Shown here: piece by piece, positions 10,410 to 23,036 of the stretch | Layout of the letters: the number at the start of each line of letters is the position of its first letter | How positions within the stretch are numbered: the first letter of the stretch is position 1 | Assembly (NCBI GenBank): GCA_951394405.1 | Contig: OX596334.1 | Location: 310,001-374,000 of the forward strand | Length of the DNA: 64,000 bases | From: Coprinellus micaceus | Lineage: Eukaryota > Basidiomycota > Agaricomycetes > Agaricales > Psathyrellaceae | Reading direction: 5' to 3' | The notes under the pieces: generated by a model | Seen by the model: only the letters and a program-made list of their open reading frames with translations | Database searches by the model: none | What the model was told of the DNA's origin: nothing | Position numbers and translations under genes: made by a program

Positions 10410-12733
10410 ATGCCTTCAATCCACCCAACGCCAGGGACTGGATCCAAAGCACCAGAATACTCTGGATGCCCCAAACATTACCCCAGATACACGACGACGA
10501 ACGACACCTACGCACACGGCCTCTACCGCGAAATTCTGGAGGATGATGAAGTCGAGTCATTTCTTGAGGAGACGGAGAGCTACGACTCCGGGCAGAAGAG
10601 ATGGTCGATCCCCGAAACCCTGACGAGACGAGGAGCCCTCGTCGACGCTCTATACTCGGTCCTTTCCTCTGTCATGCAACGATTCGTGAAGATCCGCGAA
10701 TCTGGAGTCAAGCGACACCTTATTGACACTCAGGGTCATCCGGAGTGCGAGCGGAAGGACGAGAATGGTTACGCCGTGTGCCCTGTGCTGGTAGTCCCTG
10801 CGACGGGGCCGTCATTTGAAATTCCCCAATCCTCGGAGCTAGCGGAGGTCAACGTAGGGTATTCTTGCATGGCAACCTACTTCACCGTGAAACTCGATTC
10901 GAACGCGGGGAGTGTCGATGAACAGGTTCATGAAATGGAAACATATGCCCGGTATGTACCACCGCAACGAGCGAAGTTTCCCATGCTAACTCCTGTCCAG
11001 GCAGATCCTCCGTGACCAACCCAACCGACTGTACACTCGCTCGCTAATACTCACAGAGAACCATGCTCGGCTTGTCCACTTCGATCGTGCAGGAGCGGAG
11101 ATTACCCCACCCTTCAATATTCACCAGCACCCCGCGACTTTCGTTCGACTGGTCGCCGGCCTCTGTTCCCCCGATGAGCGCGTCCTCGGAATAGATACCA
11201 GCATCCAGTGGGCCATCGTCAACGGAAGGAAGAAGAAAGGGACAATCACCACCACGAGTCCGAATGGCAAGCCCAACACGTACCCCATTCTAGGGCAAGT
11301 GCGCACCCCACGAAACGAGATTCGGGGGCGGGCGACTACATGCTGGCGTGTTCAGGACCCTGATACGCTCGAGGAGCTGGTCGTCAAAGACTCGTGGCGT
11401 CTAGATGATCTCCGTGGGGAGTATGAGCTCCTGGAGCTAGTGAAAAGCACGCCAGGCATCGTGCACATGGTGTCCTACGAGACCGGCCGTGGGGAGACGA
11501 AAGACTTCCGGTGTCCGAGTACCCTTGGGAGCTTCCAGAATCGCGTAGCAACCCGGGTGACGATGAAGGCGTACGGGCGCTCTATCGAGTACTTCACGTC
11601 GGTAGTTCAACTATTGTCTGCAATTCGAGATGCTATAGCCGGTATGTGCTCCTCACTTTCAACGAGTTGGACCTCCCAAGCTCACGTGTATTCCAGGCCA
11701 TCAAAGGCTCGTAGCTGATGACGTTCGGATCCTTCACCGGGACGTCGCAGCTCAAAACGTCCTACTGGGAAAGGACGGTGCCCCCGAGGGGGAACGGGGT
11801 GTGCTCATCGACTTTGACCTGGCTTTCAGGGCAACGGACGCCAAACCGACAATCGAGGCAGATCACAATACTGTACGTCCACGGTCTCCTATTTTCCTCC
11901 ATGCTCAACACTGACGTTCGCCACTATAGGGCGTCCGCATCTTCCAGTCCCTCTCAGTCTTATCCAGCAAGTTCATGAAGCGGGTCCCAGTTCATGATCA
12001 CCTGGATGATCTTGAGTCATTCTTCTTACTCCTTGTCTACACCATGCTGCTCTACCGCCCTGACGGTAGTTGTCTCCCGAGCACGGAAGAAGGACCCTCG
12101 ATGCTTGCGACTTGGGCCGAGGACGATGCCGAACTCGCCTGGTCAAATAAACGCGGGATCCTTGGGCTAGGTCGGGTGAGGGTCCGCACCGGCCGCCTCA
12201 TCGAAGCTTCGTGGGGTCCAATATGTGGCGATCTATTCCAGAAATTCCGCGCTTGGACGCTGTCTAGGACTGGGGACAAGCAGAGGCTTGGGTTCGAAGG
12301 CAAAGGGCCGGAACACCTGCTACCAAACCGAGACGAACATTATTCACAGGTCCTGCAGATGTTCGACGAGTCCATCGAAGCTATTAGAGCATCGACGGCT
12401 CCTCCGCCGGAACCCACCTTGACGGACACTCGCCGACCACCCCTTCTTCCATCCCACATGGCGACGCCCCTCGCTGTTGAGGCATCTCCGCCCACGCCAG
12501 CTCCTCAATTGCGCCGTTCGGCTCGCATCCGTGACCAATTTGACAAGAAGGATCACTCTTTATGTCCTGTGGTTGGAGCATCGTCGTCCCCCAAGCCCTT
12601 GTCCATGCCTGAGGCCCGCCGTTCCGCCCGCATTCAGAAACGCCGTCTAGAGGAAGACGACGTTACCGAGAGCCCCCGTCCTCAGGCTAAACGCAGCAGA
12701 AAAAGTCCTCGTGTTGGAACCCGCTCTCGTTGA
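10410..12733 (+). CDS. FunK1 fungal-specific protein kinase B
   Basis: Exons 10410-10951, 11001-11641, 11697-11872 and 11930-12733 give a 720-aa product with no interruption. Residues 1 to about 260 are the FunK1 N-terminal region (TTTNDTYAH, GPSFEIP, VKLDS...TYAR). The kinase lobes cover about 270-590: glycine-loop-like GRATTCWRV, ATP-binding Lys in VVKDSW near 308, HRDVAAQN loop near 408, and DFDLAF replacing DFG near 431, followed by HDHLDDLESFF. The tail (about 600-720) is rich in Pro, Ser and Arg with two R-RSARI-type motifs and ends RSR, perhaps a nuclear signal. Expected to phosphorylate proteins in the cytosol or nucleus; substrates are unknown. It is the intact partner of A and keeps near-identical introns. 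Confidence 0.9.
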
Positions 12734-14050
12734 AAACCATGCTTCCCCCCTCCCATGCGCACCTTCCTGTCACCGGTTCCTCTTTTCCGTGTCACCCGCT
12801 TCAGCTATCTCTAGCGATCCCTTCCAGCGACTGTTTTTCTATACCTTTAGCCTATCATACCCAATAGATCACGTACGCTAAGGTCCTTCTGTTCTGACAC
12901 CTCTCAGTACGGCGTATCCTAGTATCACATATTCTCGACCACTTCAGCATTGTTGAAAAGCAAATGAACGCAATCATTTCCGTGGTACCTCCCACTGTTA
13001 CCAACTATACACCAGTAAACGTTGGCTACGTTAGCCGCGTATGTTGGAAGGTCCACACCACCTTACAGCCCAAAGGGACAGCCCCTATGGGGCCCCATCT
13101 AAGCTTAGTCATTCGTTTTCAGCGTTTGACAGCTGGTCTCGGAATACTTTCAAATGTGCCCTCAAAACCCCATTGCACACCTTGCCCTGTAGCGCAGTCT
13201 TTCTCCAGCAACGATGACACCGGCCAACCAGGTTAAAGCTCTCCCAAGATTAGGCACCGCCAGGTACAACGACACGCAAGGTCGTGCTCCAACCCCTTCT
13301 CTCGTGTGAGTTCCAAGCAGGATCAGACAACAACATGTCATATAGCAGCGTAAACCTCAGGCCTCAGACATCCTCGTATATCCTCATGTACAGGTAGTCT
13401 ATACCCTCCTTTCCAAGATCGAATAACCCCAACGTGGCACCTCTTCAAACGTCGAGAATCAAATTTGTGTCCAGCCGGCCGCAGGACACCAGCGTCCCCC
13501 GCCATGTACGAATGGAAGGGGCCTACTTTGGTGACGCATACTGACGGTTAGACAGGGTTTATCGACGGACTCCCACTCCCCAGGCCGCTGGATTTGGGTT
13601 CTCCCCGAACCCAAGATCCTCCATGACCTCCACAGGGACATCTGGTCGATACACGAACCCTTCAGAACGCGGAATAGGCTGTACCACACTACCTGGCTTG
13701 CTCTAGGTACAAGAACTACACGCCTACCGAGGCACAGGTGTTCTATACCCCTGTTCAGACACCACTACAAGTCTACTTTTGCGGGATGCACAATGCAGGC
13801 TATCTCGGTTTATCTCGTGCTCTCGGTTTCCCTCGCCACAGAGGGAGATTGTCTTGATTACAATGTATTGGTATATCCAATGGTCAGGCTCGCTCATCTT
13901 TGCTATTTGCAGAGGCTGACTTGCCAGGCTTCGACTCTAGGGACAGTGGGTAACGCTGGGCACCTCAACGTAACAAAAGCAAAGGCTAGGAGCGAATTAA
14001 CAGTACATCGAGCACATCGGTAACCGACCCGAACACTACTATGAAGGTGT
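12734..14050. other. Intergenic between convergent FunK1-B and -C
   Basis: About 1.3 kb with only short open frames and no kinase or MYND remnants that I could detect. No RNA gene recognised. It lies between the 3' ends of two convergent genes. Confidence 0.4.
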
Positions 14051-17000
14051 CTATGCAACGGGAGAAAGGAGAAATGGGCCTTCAAGCGGACTCGGGTTGG
14101 ACTCTGGAGTGCGGCGAAGCTTCTTGTACGTAGCCCAGAAGACCGTTTGATTGAGGCCACGCTTACGCTTCAGCGGTCTGTCTGCAACGATGGCGCGGGG
14201 TCCATTCAGGCCTGGGGACACCTCGATCTTCGCGATGGCCATGACGAAGAAGTTGATGACTTTGTTGTAGTGGTCGCCGACCATTCCGTTCTCCATGAGG
14301 GGTGCAAAGAGGCCTTTCTTGAATGCGACCTCTTTCTTGGGGATGGGTGCAGTGGGCTCAAGGACCGCGAGCACCTCCGAGTCGTCTTCTTCTTCCTCTT
14401 CGTCTACCATTGGGTTATCGCCATCATCATCCACTTCCCCCGCCGGCTTTAACTCTGTGACCTCCTGCTCCTGTCCCTTGTCACCATTCTGCTCTTCAGC
14501 CTCGCCGCCTTGCTCCCCATCTTCCGTGGGCTCCTCCCCTTTCTTCTCAGCAATATTGTGCCCCTCCATTTCGTTCAGCCTCGCAATCCTCATCGTTTGC
14601 TCGAGCTCCTCCTGCTCCTCCAAATGCTTCCTAAGTATCTCGCCCTTCTCTTCCTGAATGCCCCAAACCCACTCCCAGAACTGCTTGAATAGGGTTCCGC
14701 AAGCCGTGCCCCAAGACTGCGAGACGAGCTTAATGGCGGCCTCCTTCTGGCCAAACGCCCGACTGAAGAAGAGGGCCTTGGACGCGAGCGCGTCATCAGG
14801 CTTGTCTGAATCCCATCCCCTCACAACGTTCCTCGCCTTATCCTTCTTGCCGCGAGGCTTCCCATCAGGGCGGCGGGTGAAGAAGAGGAAACAAACCAAG
14901 TTGAAAACACTCTCGAGGTCGTCCATGTGATCGTGCGGAGGCGCTTCGCCGGCACTCAATTCGGTCAAGAACCTCAGGATCATGCATGACTGATAAAAGC
15001 GGGTGCCCTACGTCGAAGGGTAGTTAGCGTGGTGCGATAAACAAGGAGGATTATGAGTAACCCACCAATCGAGCCTCCTTCGAAATGGCGGTATCGCCGG
15101 ACTCGGGGTCGAAATTCAAAGCCGCTTCGAAGTCGATTAGGACTCCTCGTAAACCCACTGCGGCATCCTCGCTCCCGAGGAAGACAGTTTTATTGGTAAT
15201 GTTGCGATGGAGAATGTTCATCCCATAGACTTCGAAGTGGGCTATGTCAAAGGTGTCAGTCAGGATACAGGTCATCAAGTGGAGGGCTTGAACTCACCGA
15301 TGAGGATGTCATATAAAGCGTACAGGACCTCCAACGGGTCAGTGAAATCTCCAATCTTCCGCCCATGAGCCTCCATCATGGTCCTCGTAGCTTGGCGATC
15401 CGTGAAGAATTGAAGGGTAGTCTCGCACCGGAAGTCGCTTGTCTTGATGCCACGAACATGGAAATCCACCATCTTGCCGACCCCTTTGACGTTTTTTGTT
15501 ATCTCAAGAAGCGTATGCTCCAGGGTGCGCCCATCCACGGTCCATGAGTCTTTGACCATAAACACCTCACCCGCTCCTCCACGCTCGGTAACGGCCCACA
15601 CGGTAGTTGCGCAGCCACGGATGTCGAAGGAATGGGAGACGGGGCGAGGACCGAGGAGATCATACGTTCTCTCCTTTCCCGGTGGGCCGAAAGTCAGCGT
15701 GCCCGTATCCTTTCTGCCATCGACAATATTCCAGGAAATGCTGTCATCGAACCCAATCGAACGCTCCGACTTGCCTCCGAATACCTCGACGACCATACGG
15801 ACGAATACCTCGGGTTCGCTGTTGAGCGAAACAAACGGGCTAAATTGGGCCCCGGCTCGGTCGAACTGGATGAGCTGGGCTCGCTTCTCGCTTATGATAA
15901 TTCCCCGTACAAAGATGCGGTTTGGCTGCTGCGCAAAGATTTGGCTGCGTATTCATCACAGTTAGTTCCAGCAAGCAGTAGACCACTCTTCGATTGTGCA
16001 CTCACCGACCATAGACACCCATCTGCCTCAGGATGCCGACACCGGTCATATGATCATCGCGCTTCACGTCGAAAAAAGTGGTGACGTTGGAGTATCCGAC
16101 TTCCTTGCCATCGTCGGGGAGTTCAAACGAAGGACCGGTGGCCTCAACTACGAAGTCAGGCGAGGTACGAGTTTCGCCATCCACGTGCGTGAGCGATTTG
16201 TCGTGAGTGTCCTTGAGTTTGCGTTCGATACCGGGTTTCAGATCTGGCTGCACGAACTTGTCGGATATTGCTGTGAGAATATCTTCGAAAAAGGGGTAGA
16301 GTTTGTTCTCCTCGGGGGCGGCTTCGGGGAGATTCCAGACATCGTCAAAACTCGCCCTCGTCTCGTCAGACTTGTCTCCCAGCCAAGCAGCCCCGTAGAC
16401 TCCATCGGAATCCTTAGAGCATAGCCAGCTTTGGATGGCTTCATCCGATATCCCATCCGCAAAGTTCTGCTGCGTGATGAAGCCGGACCCAGATGTGGGG
16501 GCATAGCCGATTGATTTCGCGAGCGCTATCCCTTCAATTCTTGAAGTTTGCCCCTTCATCGTGGGCGTGGCACCATGTGTAGCGTAAGGTGTAGAATGGG
16601 TCAGGGACTTGAAGTTGTCACTAGCGAAGCCGGCGCGCTGAGAGAGATCCTTTAGGCGACTTCGCGTAGAGTCTGCATGGTCGGGTGGCCCTGGATGGCT
16701 GCTGGAGTCTTGGAACGGATTATCATCTATGGCTGAACCACTGGCAGTAAGGTCGAACGAAAATGCTGGCTCGGCGCTGGGCTTGCCACGGATCCTGGTA
16801 GGCGTAGTGTCGACGTCCGGAAGCGAGGCTCGCTGAGGGGGGGTGACCGGGGGCTTGCCAGTGACCACCGGCATCCTGAACCTATTGGCTCAGTGAGTAT
16901 CAATTACCCTGCGCGAATGAGACTTTCACGTACTCGAAAGTGGCTTTGTCCCCGTCGGCTATGGTAGGTATACTTGATTCTTTGGGCTTCACCTTGCCTT

Positions 17001-17070
17001 TGCCTTTTGGTTTCGGTTTCGGTTTCGAGCCTGCTTTCGTTGGCTTGCGGCCACGGTTGTTGGTCGGCAT
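14051..17070 (-). CDS. FunK1-like pseudokinase C (divergent five-exon subfamily)
   Basis: Minus-strand exons 17070-16934, 16881-16006, 15944-15298, 15241-15066 and 15007-14051 give 930 aa in frame. A Lys/Pro-rich N-terminus (KPKPKPKGKGK) precedes a long N-terminal domain ending FFDVK...RQMGVYGR at about 315-338. The ATP-site Lys is kept in MVKDSW near 467. The catalytic loop reads HRNITNKT near 567, so both the catalytic Asp and the metal-binding Asn are replaced; the later motif is DFE. These losses indicate a pseudokinase. After DHMDDLESVF comes an acidic Glu-rich stretch and a conserved block KKEVAFKKGLFAPLM shared with FunK1-I. The tail lacks the R-RSARIQKRR motif of the other copies. It has no promoter cassette. 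Function: probably binding or scaffolding, inferred only. Confidence 0.85.
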
Positions 17071-17469
17071 TTCCAAGGTTGAGATATACGATATGGGAGA
17101 TAGGTGGGTTGGGTCAAGGGGAGATGATGGTAGAGAGAAAGAAAGAATGAGGAATTGCCAGAGTGGCACAGTTCGTGCAGGTCCAGAGTTACATGACCAA
17201 ACAACTCTTTTAGGCAACTCGGGAAGTCCATTTTAGATTTGCACGTGATCGCGCAACGTCCGCCACTCGCGCCTGGTGCAAAGGGACCAAAACTCAGGCG
17301 TCGAATCAGTGACAGGATGGCCGCAGGAATCCGGGGTGGGTAAATTTAAAAGATGGGAGATGGGAATGTCGACGGTTGTGGGACGCCAACGTCCGCGACA
17401 GAAAAAGAATGGTGAGAAGAATGGACTACATCGGTGGGGCAAGAATGTGTTGAAGCCATTTGTTGAGGG
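17071..17469. other. Promoter side of FunK1-C
   Basis: 5' flank of FunK1-C, ending at the MYND relic, which lies on the same strand. The cassette found in front of other FunK1 genes is not recognisable. No gene seen. Confidence 0.4.
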
Positions 17470-18172
17470 TTAGAGCTTTCCCCTAGCCCATTCAAAGGGA
17501 CCATTAGTCTCTTCCCAGCGTTTTCTGACATTTACGGACAAATTGCGGCTTCTTCGGCATTCCCTTCCCACTGCGAGAAGTCCTCTGGCTGTCCGATATC
17601 CCGCCAGAGAGGTGGTTGGCCTTGTGAATTGCGGCGAATCGCTTATCAGTTTGCTGCTCAAGGCCTTGATCCTTTGTCCACCCCTTCTACGGGAAGCAGG
17701 TCCGGTCTGGTCGACCGGACAGGGCTTCGTAAATCTAGGTTCCCTTGGGTATGTTGGACAGCGTCGATATTTAGCCTGTCGACCCCGAGAAGAGCGGAGG
17801 AGGCTCGAACGTCGCGAAGGTCGAGGAACATTCGGACTTCGACAAGTGTGATTGCCAGAATACGGGCGTCGACCGCAGAAGAGGGTAACACCCTCCATGA
17901 CGTCTTCATTTTCTCGGCACAGGAACGGGAGGCTCATATTCCCCCAGTCATAACTGGTTGGAGAAGGGACATCATCCCCAGGATTGTTTCTAAGCTTCGG
18001 CTCCTTCTTCTTCGTCCTGGAACGCTTGATCTCATTGCGTACCTGCCCAGTCCCTGAGCTGATGTTCTTGACTACAATATCTGGCTGCTCTGCAAGAGCA
18101 GCAGCAGCGACCGTTCGGCGCCAGCGAGGAGTTGCAAAAGTTGCATCGGGGAATAAGGACGTTCTCGACCAT
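17470..18172 (-). pseudogene. Decayed copy of the second MYND family
   Basis: Read on the minus strand from 18172 it starts MVENVLIPRCNFCNSS and carries CCCSCRAARYCSQEHQLRDW, a near copy of the MYND gene at 38456. Frame is then lost: about 20 nt covering the last finger Cys are missing, followed by a deletion of roughly 110 codons to DWGNMSLPFL. ENEDVME, LVEVRMFLDLRDVRASSALLG, RSTRPDLL and the C-terminal WARGKL all recur but are spread over different frames. Clearly non-functional. It helps interpret the intact copy, because it encodes Arg where that copy has a TGA. Confidence 0.8.
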
Positions 18173-18652
18173 GGTGGGGTGAGCTGGAGGCCTTATCGAT
18201 GGGGGTTGCCAAAGGTACTCACCCTTCCGGAATCCCGAGTCAAAACGCGGAAGCCTACCTCATACCACGAAACTATTTAGATTCAGAAACTAGATTCTAT
18301 GGTACAATGAACAAGATACTACCGCAAATAAGTGACAAGTATAAACATGGTGTCGGAGATATGGTGCAACAGGGGTTTGTCAATGGTAAATTTGTCGAAG
18401 GAACTCGAGGAGGGTTCAACTCGGGAGTATGTATGTAGAGTATATCGTGAACAAGACATGAATATGTGGTCTAGAAGTACTGTGCACGAAGGCGGAAAGC
18501 AGGTGTGGATATAAGGATAGCCGATTGGAGAAATGGTGCGTTGTGGATGAGATGATCGGTGACGGGTCCATAGATGCGATGGAGGGCAGGAAAGGGAAGC
18601 GTGTCTAAGGAGAAATAGATACTTTTTCACGGCAACAGGGAGGGTCGTCACA
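18173..18652. other. Intergenic, no gene recognised
   Basis: About 480 bp between the MYND relic and the 3' end of the DUF6534 gene. No coding or RNA feature that I can support. Confidence 0.4.
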
Positions 18653-21184
18653 TTACATGACAACCACCCCATTCTTATCCTCATACTCCATATGACGGTT
18701 CGCCTATTTGAAGTTGTTCGTTTGCGGTTGAGATTTGTCGGTATCGTACCAACCAGACTTTTCAATCAATCATACGTCTTTACCCCTTGGTAGAAAGAGA
18801 AGAGGTACTCACAGCTTCGCGCACCTTCTCGTCCCCCCGCTCCGAGTCCTGGTCCGTAGCGAACTCGTGCGTGGTGTCGATCTTGATGGAGATGTTCTGG
18901 GCACTCTTCTGTGCACGGATGGTCAGCGAACAAGGCACTCGCAACGAAATGACAGAAGGTTGGCATGAGGAGGAAGGAATGGAGACCAACCTTCCCTGGT
19001 ACCGACGCCACAGCCCCATTCTTCGGCAAGTCCCTGAGCGAGAACGAAAAGTCGCTTGTCGTATGAACCGGATCCGATGCTCCCCTAATCATCTTCCTCG
19101 CATTGAGCGTCGCAAGCAGCGAGTTTGTGTACACTGGCCGTCATCCAGACCCTCGTGAGCAATCGTGTCTGCCAGACGACAAGGAGAGGGTGCTTACACC
19201 GGCCGATGCAGAAGAAAAACCCGATGTAGATGAACGTATCGCCCGCAACGGAGATCTAAGCCACGCCGGTAAGCTCTCGACGTCCTGTAGACGATTCGAA
19301 GAATGACGTACCGAAATCAACGACGCGACAGCGCACAAACTAGACGATAGGAAACTCTATGTCAGATTCTCTTTCACGCTATAAATAAAGCCTAGACGAG
19401 CCCAGCTCACCTCGTCAATACACCAGTGTTCACTGCGAACACAATCTAGAAGGGGCACAAGGGAGTTGTCAGTCACTCTTTCGTTAGCCAAGACTTTATT
19501 GAATGGACGGGAGGCGAAGGCCATGCGGAGTGTGGGAAGGGTGGGGTGGAGAGAGTAGGTGGATAGACATACGAGTCGGTTGATCATGGTGTCCGACCTA
19601 CGAGAGGTGTAGGCGTCAGCGACCAATAACCCGGTGCGAAAATGCCGGATAGTCGAGGCGTACCTATGGAACCCTGTCCTCGACCGATGAAGGATGATGC
19701 AAAGCGATGCAGCGATCAAGACATCGCCAGCCGCAGCGAGAGCGTTGACCGTGCGCGAAAGTGCCTGTCGAGAAGTGGGGTTCGGTCAGTCCAAGCGAAC
19801 TTCGGTGTGGGGTGAGGGGGGTAGGGAGGTGGTGCACTGACTTCCAGCTTCTTTAGTTCCAGGAACGTCTCGAAGCCCAGCCTGTGTTTGAGACGTCAGT
19901 ACGGGCGGGGAGTAGAGAGTGGGGGGAGGAGAGGACGTACGCAATTGCTGTGAAGACTGCAGATCCCAACCATCGTGTCGATCAATACTTGCTGCCTTCG
20001 GAGGACCAGAACGATTGCACGTACCGACAACCACCACTAGAAGGGAGGATCTTCAGCCTCATGTCATACGAAGTAGGAATAGAATGGATCGATCGACATA
20101 CCAAACTCGCCGATAACCAGGAGAGCCTATACCAGTTTCTAGCGGTGAGCATATCGAGCAGGGAACCAGCCAACTTCGAATGACGTACTGCAACCCCCGT
20201 GAGGATGATGCTCTTGTTGCTGACTGGGACGAAGGAAGGAAGGGTTAAGGACGCTGTTCATAATTCGGTTGCCGGGGGGAAAGGGTTACGCACGCTTCCA
20301 CACTCGCATGGTCAAGAAGCTGTGGGACGAAGGTGAGATATGAGAAAGGAAACGATGATTGGGTGGGGTGAGGTGGCAAGGATGCCAATGAAGCTTACCT
20401 CTGGACGAGAAGCGCTGTAAATCCCTGGGGCGAAGAGCTCAGTTAGGTTTGAGCTTCGACGAGATATGGATGCTAGCTTGCTCACGTTGAATAGGACTTC
20501 GATCTAACCAATCCAATGTCAATCTTTCTTAGAGCATGTACAGGCATAGATAGAGAGTGAGGTTGTGCTTACGACGAGTGACCTACAATCTATATTAGCC
20601 TGTGATACACATAGCTTCATGAGAAGGAGCTCACTGAACAATCTGCCCAAGAATCGCTGGTTTCCCCCAGTTCGTGATGACATATGTGTAGACTGTGTGC
20701 GAGCGAGGTCGAGTGAGCGGGAGGGGAAAGAGAGAGTTGGGGCACGGAGGACGCACCGGTATGTGTGATGAGGGCTTGGTGGATCGTGTCGAACAGCATG
20801 ACAGCCGCGACCTATCGAGGCGAGTATGACCTCAGCGACCGAAACCCGAGACGCGGAGTGGGACGAACCAGCGCCTTCGTTGGCCATTCATCGGCTTGGT
20901 GCGTGTAGTAGTACAAGGTCTGCACGCATGACACTGCGAAGGAAGGGTTGAGCCGATAGTGATGACCCTGACGAGACGCGTTGCGTACCTCCGTGAAGCC
21001 TAAGCCAGGACCCATCTGAGCGTCATCCTACGAAGCGAACAGGCTCAAGCACTTACGTCGCTGCGACCACCATGCCCACAAAGGCAGCCCCGAACCTGTA
21101 TCGGCCATGAGTCCCACCTTCGCAGAGTCATATCCGTCGAACGCACGTATTGTCCAGAGGTGGGATCTGGATCGCCTCCGCCAT
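18653..21184 (-). CDS. DUF6534-type multi-pass membrane protein, 22 exons
   Basis: Twenty-two minus-strand exons, starts first: 21184-21147, 21095-21057, 20999-20989, 20933-20869, 20811-20757, 20692-20635, 20582-20573, 20503-20486, 20424-20399, 20319-20294, 20223-20189, 20126-20102, 19956-19941, 19881-19842, 19764-19664, 19597-19573, 19445-19411, 19339-19312, 19255-19198, 19133-18991, 18908-18813 and 18703-18653. Spliced length 999 nt, 332 aa. The product looks like the agaricomycete DUF6534 family: LDNTFGAAFVG start, SCVQTLYYY, LFDTIHQALITHT, FLTMRVWKLSNK, AGDVLIAASLC.ILHRSRTGF, SDTMINRL and a C-terminal YTNSLLATLNARKM before a hydrophilic tail. Roughly seven membrane spans are expected. Exons 3 and 7 are only 11 and 10 nt. 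Function unknown. Every splice site is GT-AG and the phase is consistent throughout; the 145-nt intron 12 is the least certain. Confidence 0.85.
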
Positions 21185-23036
21185 CTCTTCAGAACGAATT
21201 TGAACGAGAGAGAGAGCGTGTCAAGGAAAAAGACAGAGAGGTGAAGGAGGAATGGAGTCGTGCCAACGAAGCACTTTAAAATAATCGAGCTTACGGTTGC
21301 AGGGTCACCGTGATAGATAATATGGTATTGACCAAATGGGACGAAGAGGCAAACGGAGAAAGAGAAAAGAAACCGGCCGCGCGTTTTAAACTTTCAAAAA
21401 AGCTCTCCCACTCACGGGGACACGGACACGATGTCAACGCCCTCCCCAGGAAGCATTTCTCGAGAAGGAAAGGCCAACCAGAACCCCCCCTCGTCTTGGC
21501 ACCGCTTGTGGAAAGCGAGACGCCACACGGACTTCAAGGCAGCACCGTCCCTGATCATGATAAATAGAGGATCCGCGAGATTCTGGCTTGAAATCGAAGA
21601 AGAAGGCCAGGGATCGCGGGCTCTTCCATGGTGCTCACAGGTCCATTTCGAGTAGAGAGTACCTCCAGCACCCTCTTCGAACGCACATCGTCGAAGAGAA
21701 CGACCATAATATGTTTTCTGAGCTCGGTGCTCGATACCGATGTCAACGATAGGACCCTTTATGTTAGACTGAGCTAGCTCAATCAGGCTTCAGCATATCA
21801 GAATCTTTGAATTTGGCGCGTACACGTACAAGATCCCAGCTCTGCCCGTCTCCAGGCGTCCCATGCCTTCTCTCGCAATTTCCGAGAGCAAGAAGACCCT
21901 GAAACGATACTGAATAGACGCTGCATCGATCTCGCTATCGCAGAATCGAGGCGGGGCCCGACTCGGACTCCCAGCTGTGATGATGGTCGTCGGATGTGGA
22001 GAGGAGCGCGCATGGGACCCACAGCCCCCTTCAGGGTCCAACGTGACCAGGAGTGATGTGACTGGTGGCAACGTAAGCCGGTGTCACGGAATGTGACATC
22101 TCCTCCTCCGTTCGATTCTCCATGACCGCAGTTCCAAGTCTTTTTTTAATATTCACCCCAGTTTTTGCGGGGGGTCCTTTGCCTGACATTGACATGGTGC
22201 CTTGATCTAGACGGCTGGTACATGCTCGAGCCAAATTGAACGATGTTGTGTACCCTTGTGGACTCCGCCCAGTTCTACCCGTGGTGGACGGCGACTCGAA
22301 GGTCGTTCCCTTCCTCGCCGTTTCGACCTAAGCGCTGGGAAGACGACCCCCCATCTTCTGGACGGCAATTCTCTTCACCCAACACGGTGATGCACTGGCA
22401 GCTGAAATCTTTCTCCCAAATCTTCCGCATCTCCGCGATGCGGAGAGGCGGGCGAAAAAAGCGGGTTGTGTACGTACACTGTTGCAACTCGAAGAATGTT
22501 TGTGTACGTCCTTTCGTTTACCCTCCCGCTCGTATTGAAAACTTTGGCTTCCATCCAGGTGAACTTACGTTCCGACCTGGAATGCATCCTTTCAATGTCT
22601 GGTGGACATTGGATCAGATATCGGGGGAGGGGTAGCGGGGTGCGGACATGGCAGTGGGTGTGCTGCACGGTTGGAAATTCCAATGCGTATCGCCCCGTGC
22701 CACCGGACCTTCTTCTCCCTCTCGTTACGACTTACGAGAGGGAGGACAGCACCAATGACGATTGCTTGGTCTGGTCTCGCCACACCGCGAGGTCGGAGAG
22801 TCTAGGCCCTGCCGATGCTCGCTCCTTATCTTTCGTTGAACGCTTTGACGAAAGCGCGCGAACAAGCCCTTCGCACTGCGCAGGAGGTCTTGGACGCTGT
22901 GTCCGAATGAAGCGGAGAATAGGGCTTAGGGAAAGCTTCAACGAAGGCTGAGTCGACATTCGGCTCTTCCAAGTATTCTGTCTGAGCTTATTATACGTGA
23001 AGTGAGGGTGTCTACACACCCTGAGCTCACGACGGT

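Noticed and set aside
21310..21567. 85-codon plus-strand frame upstream of the DUF6534 gene
   Set aside because: No domain, no splice pattern and Lys/Arg-rich composition; likely chance.
22466..22951. 161-codon plus-strand frame
   Set aside because: No recognisable motif, and overlapping frames on the other strand are equally open.
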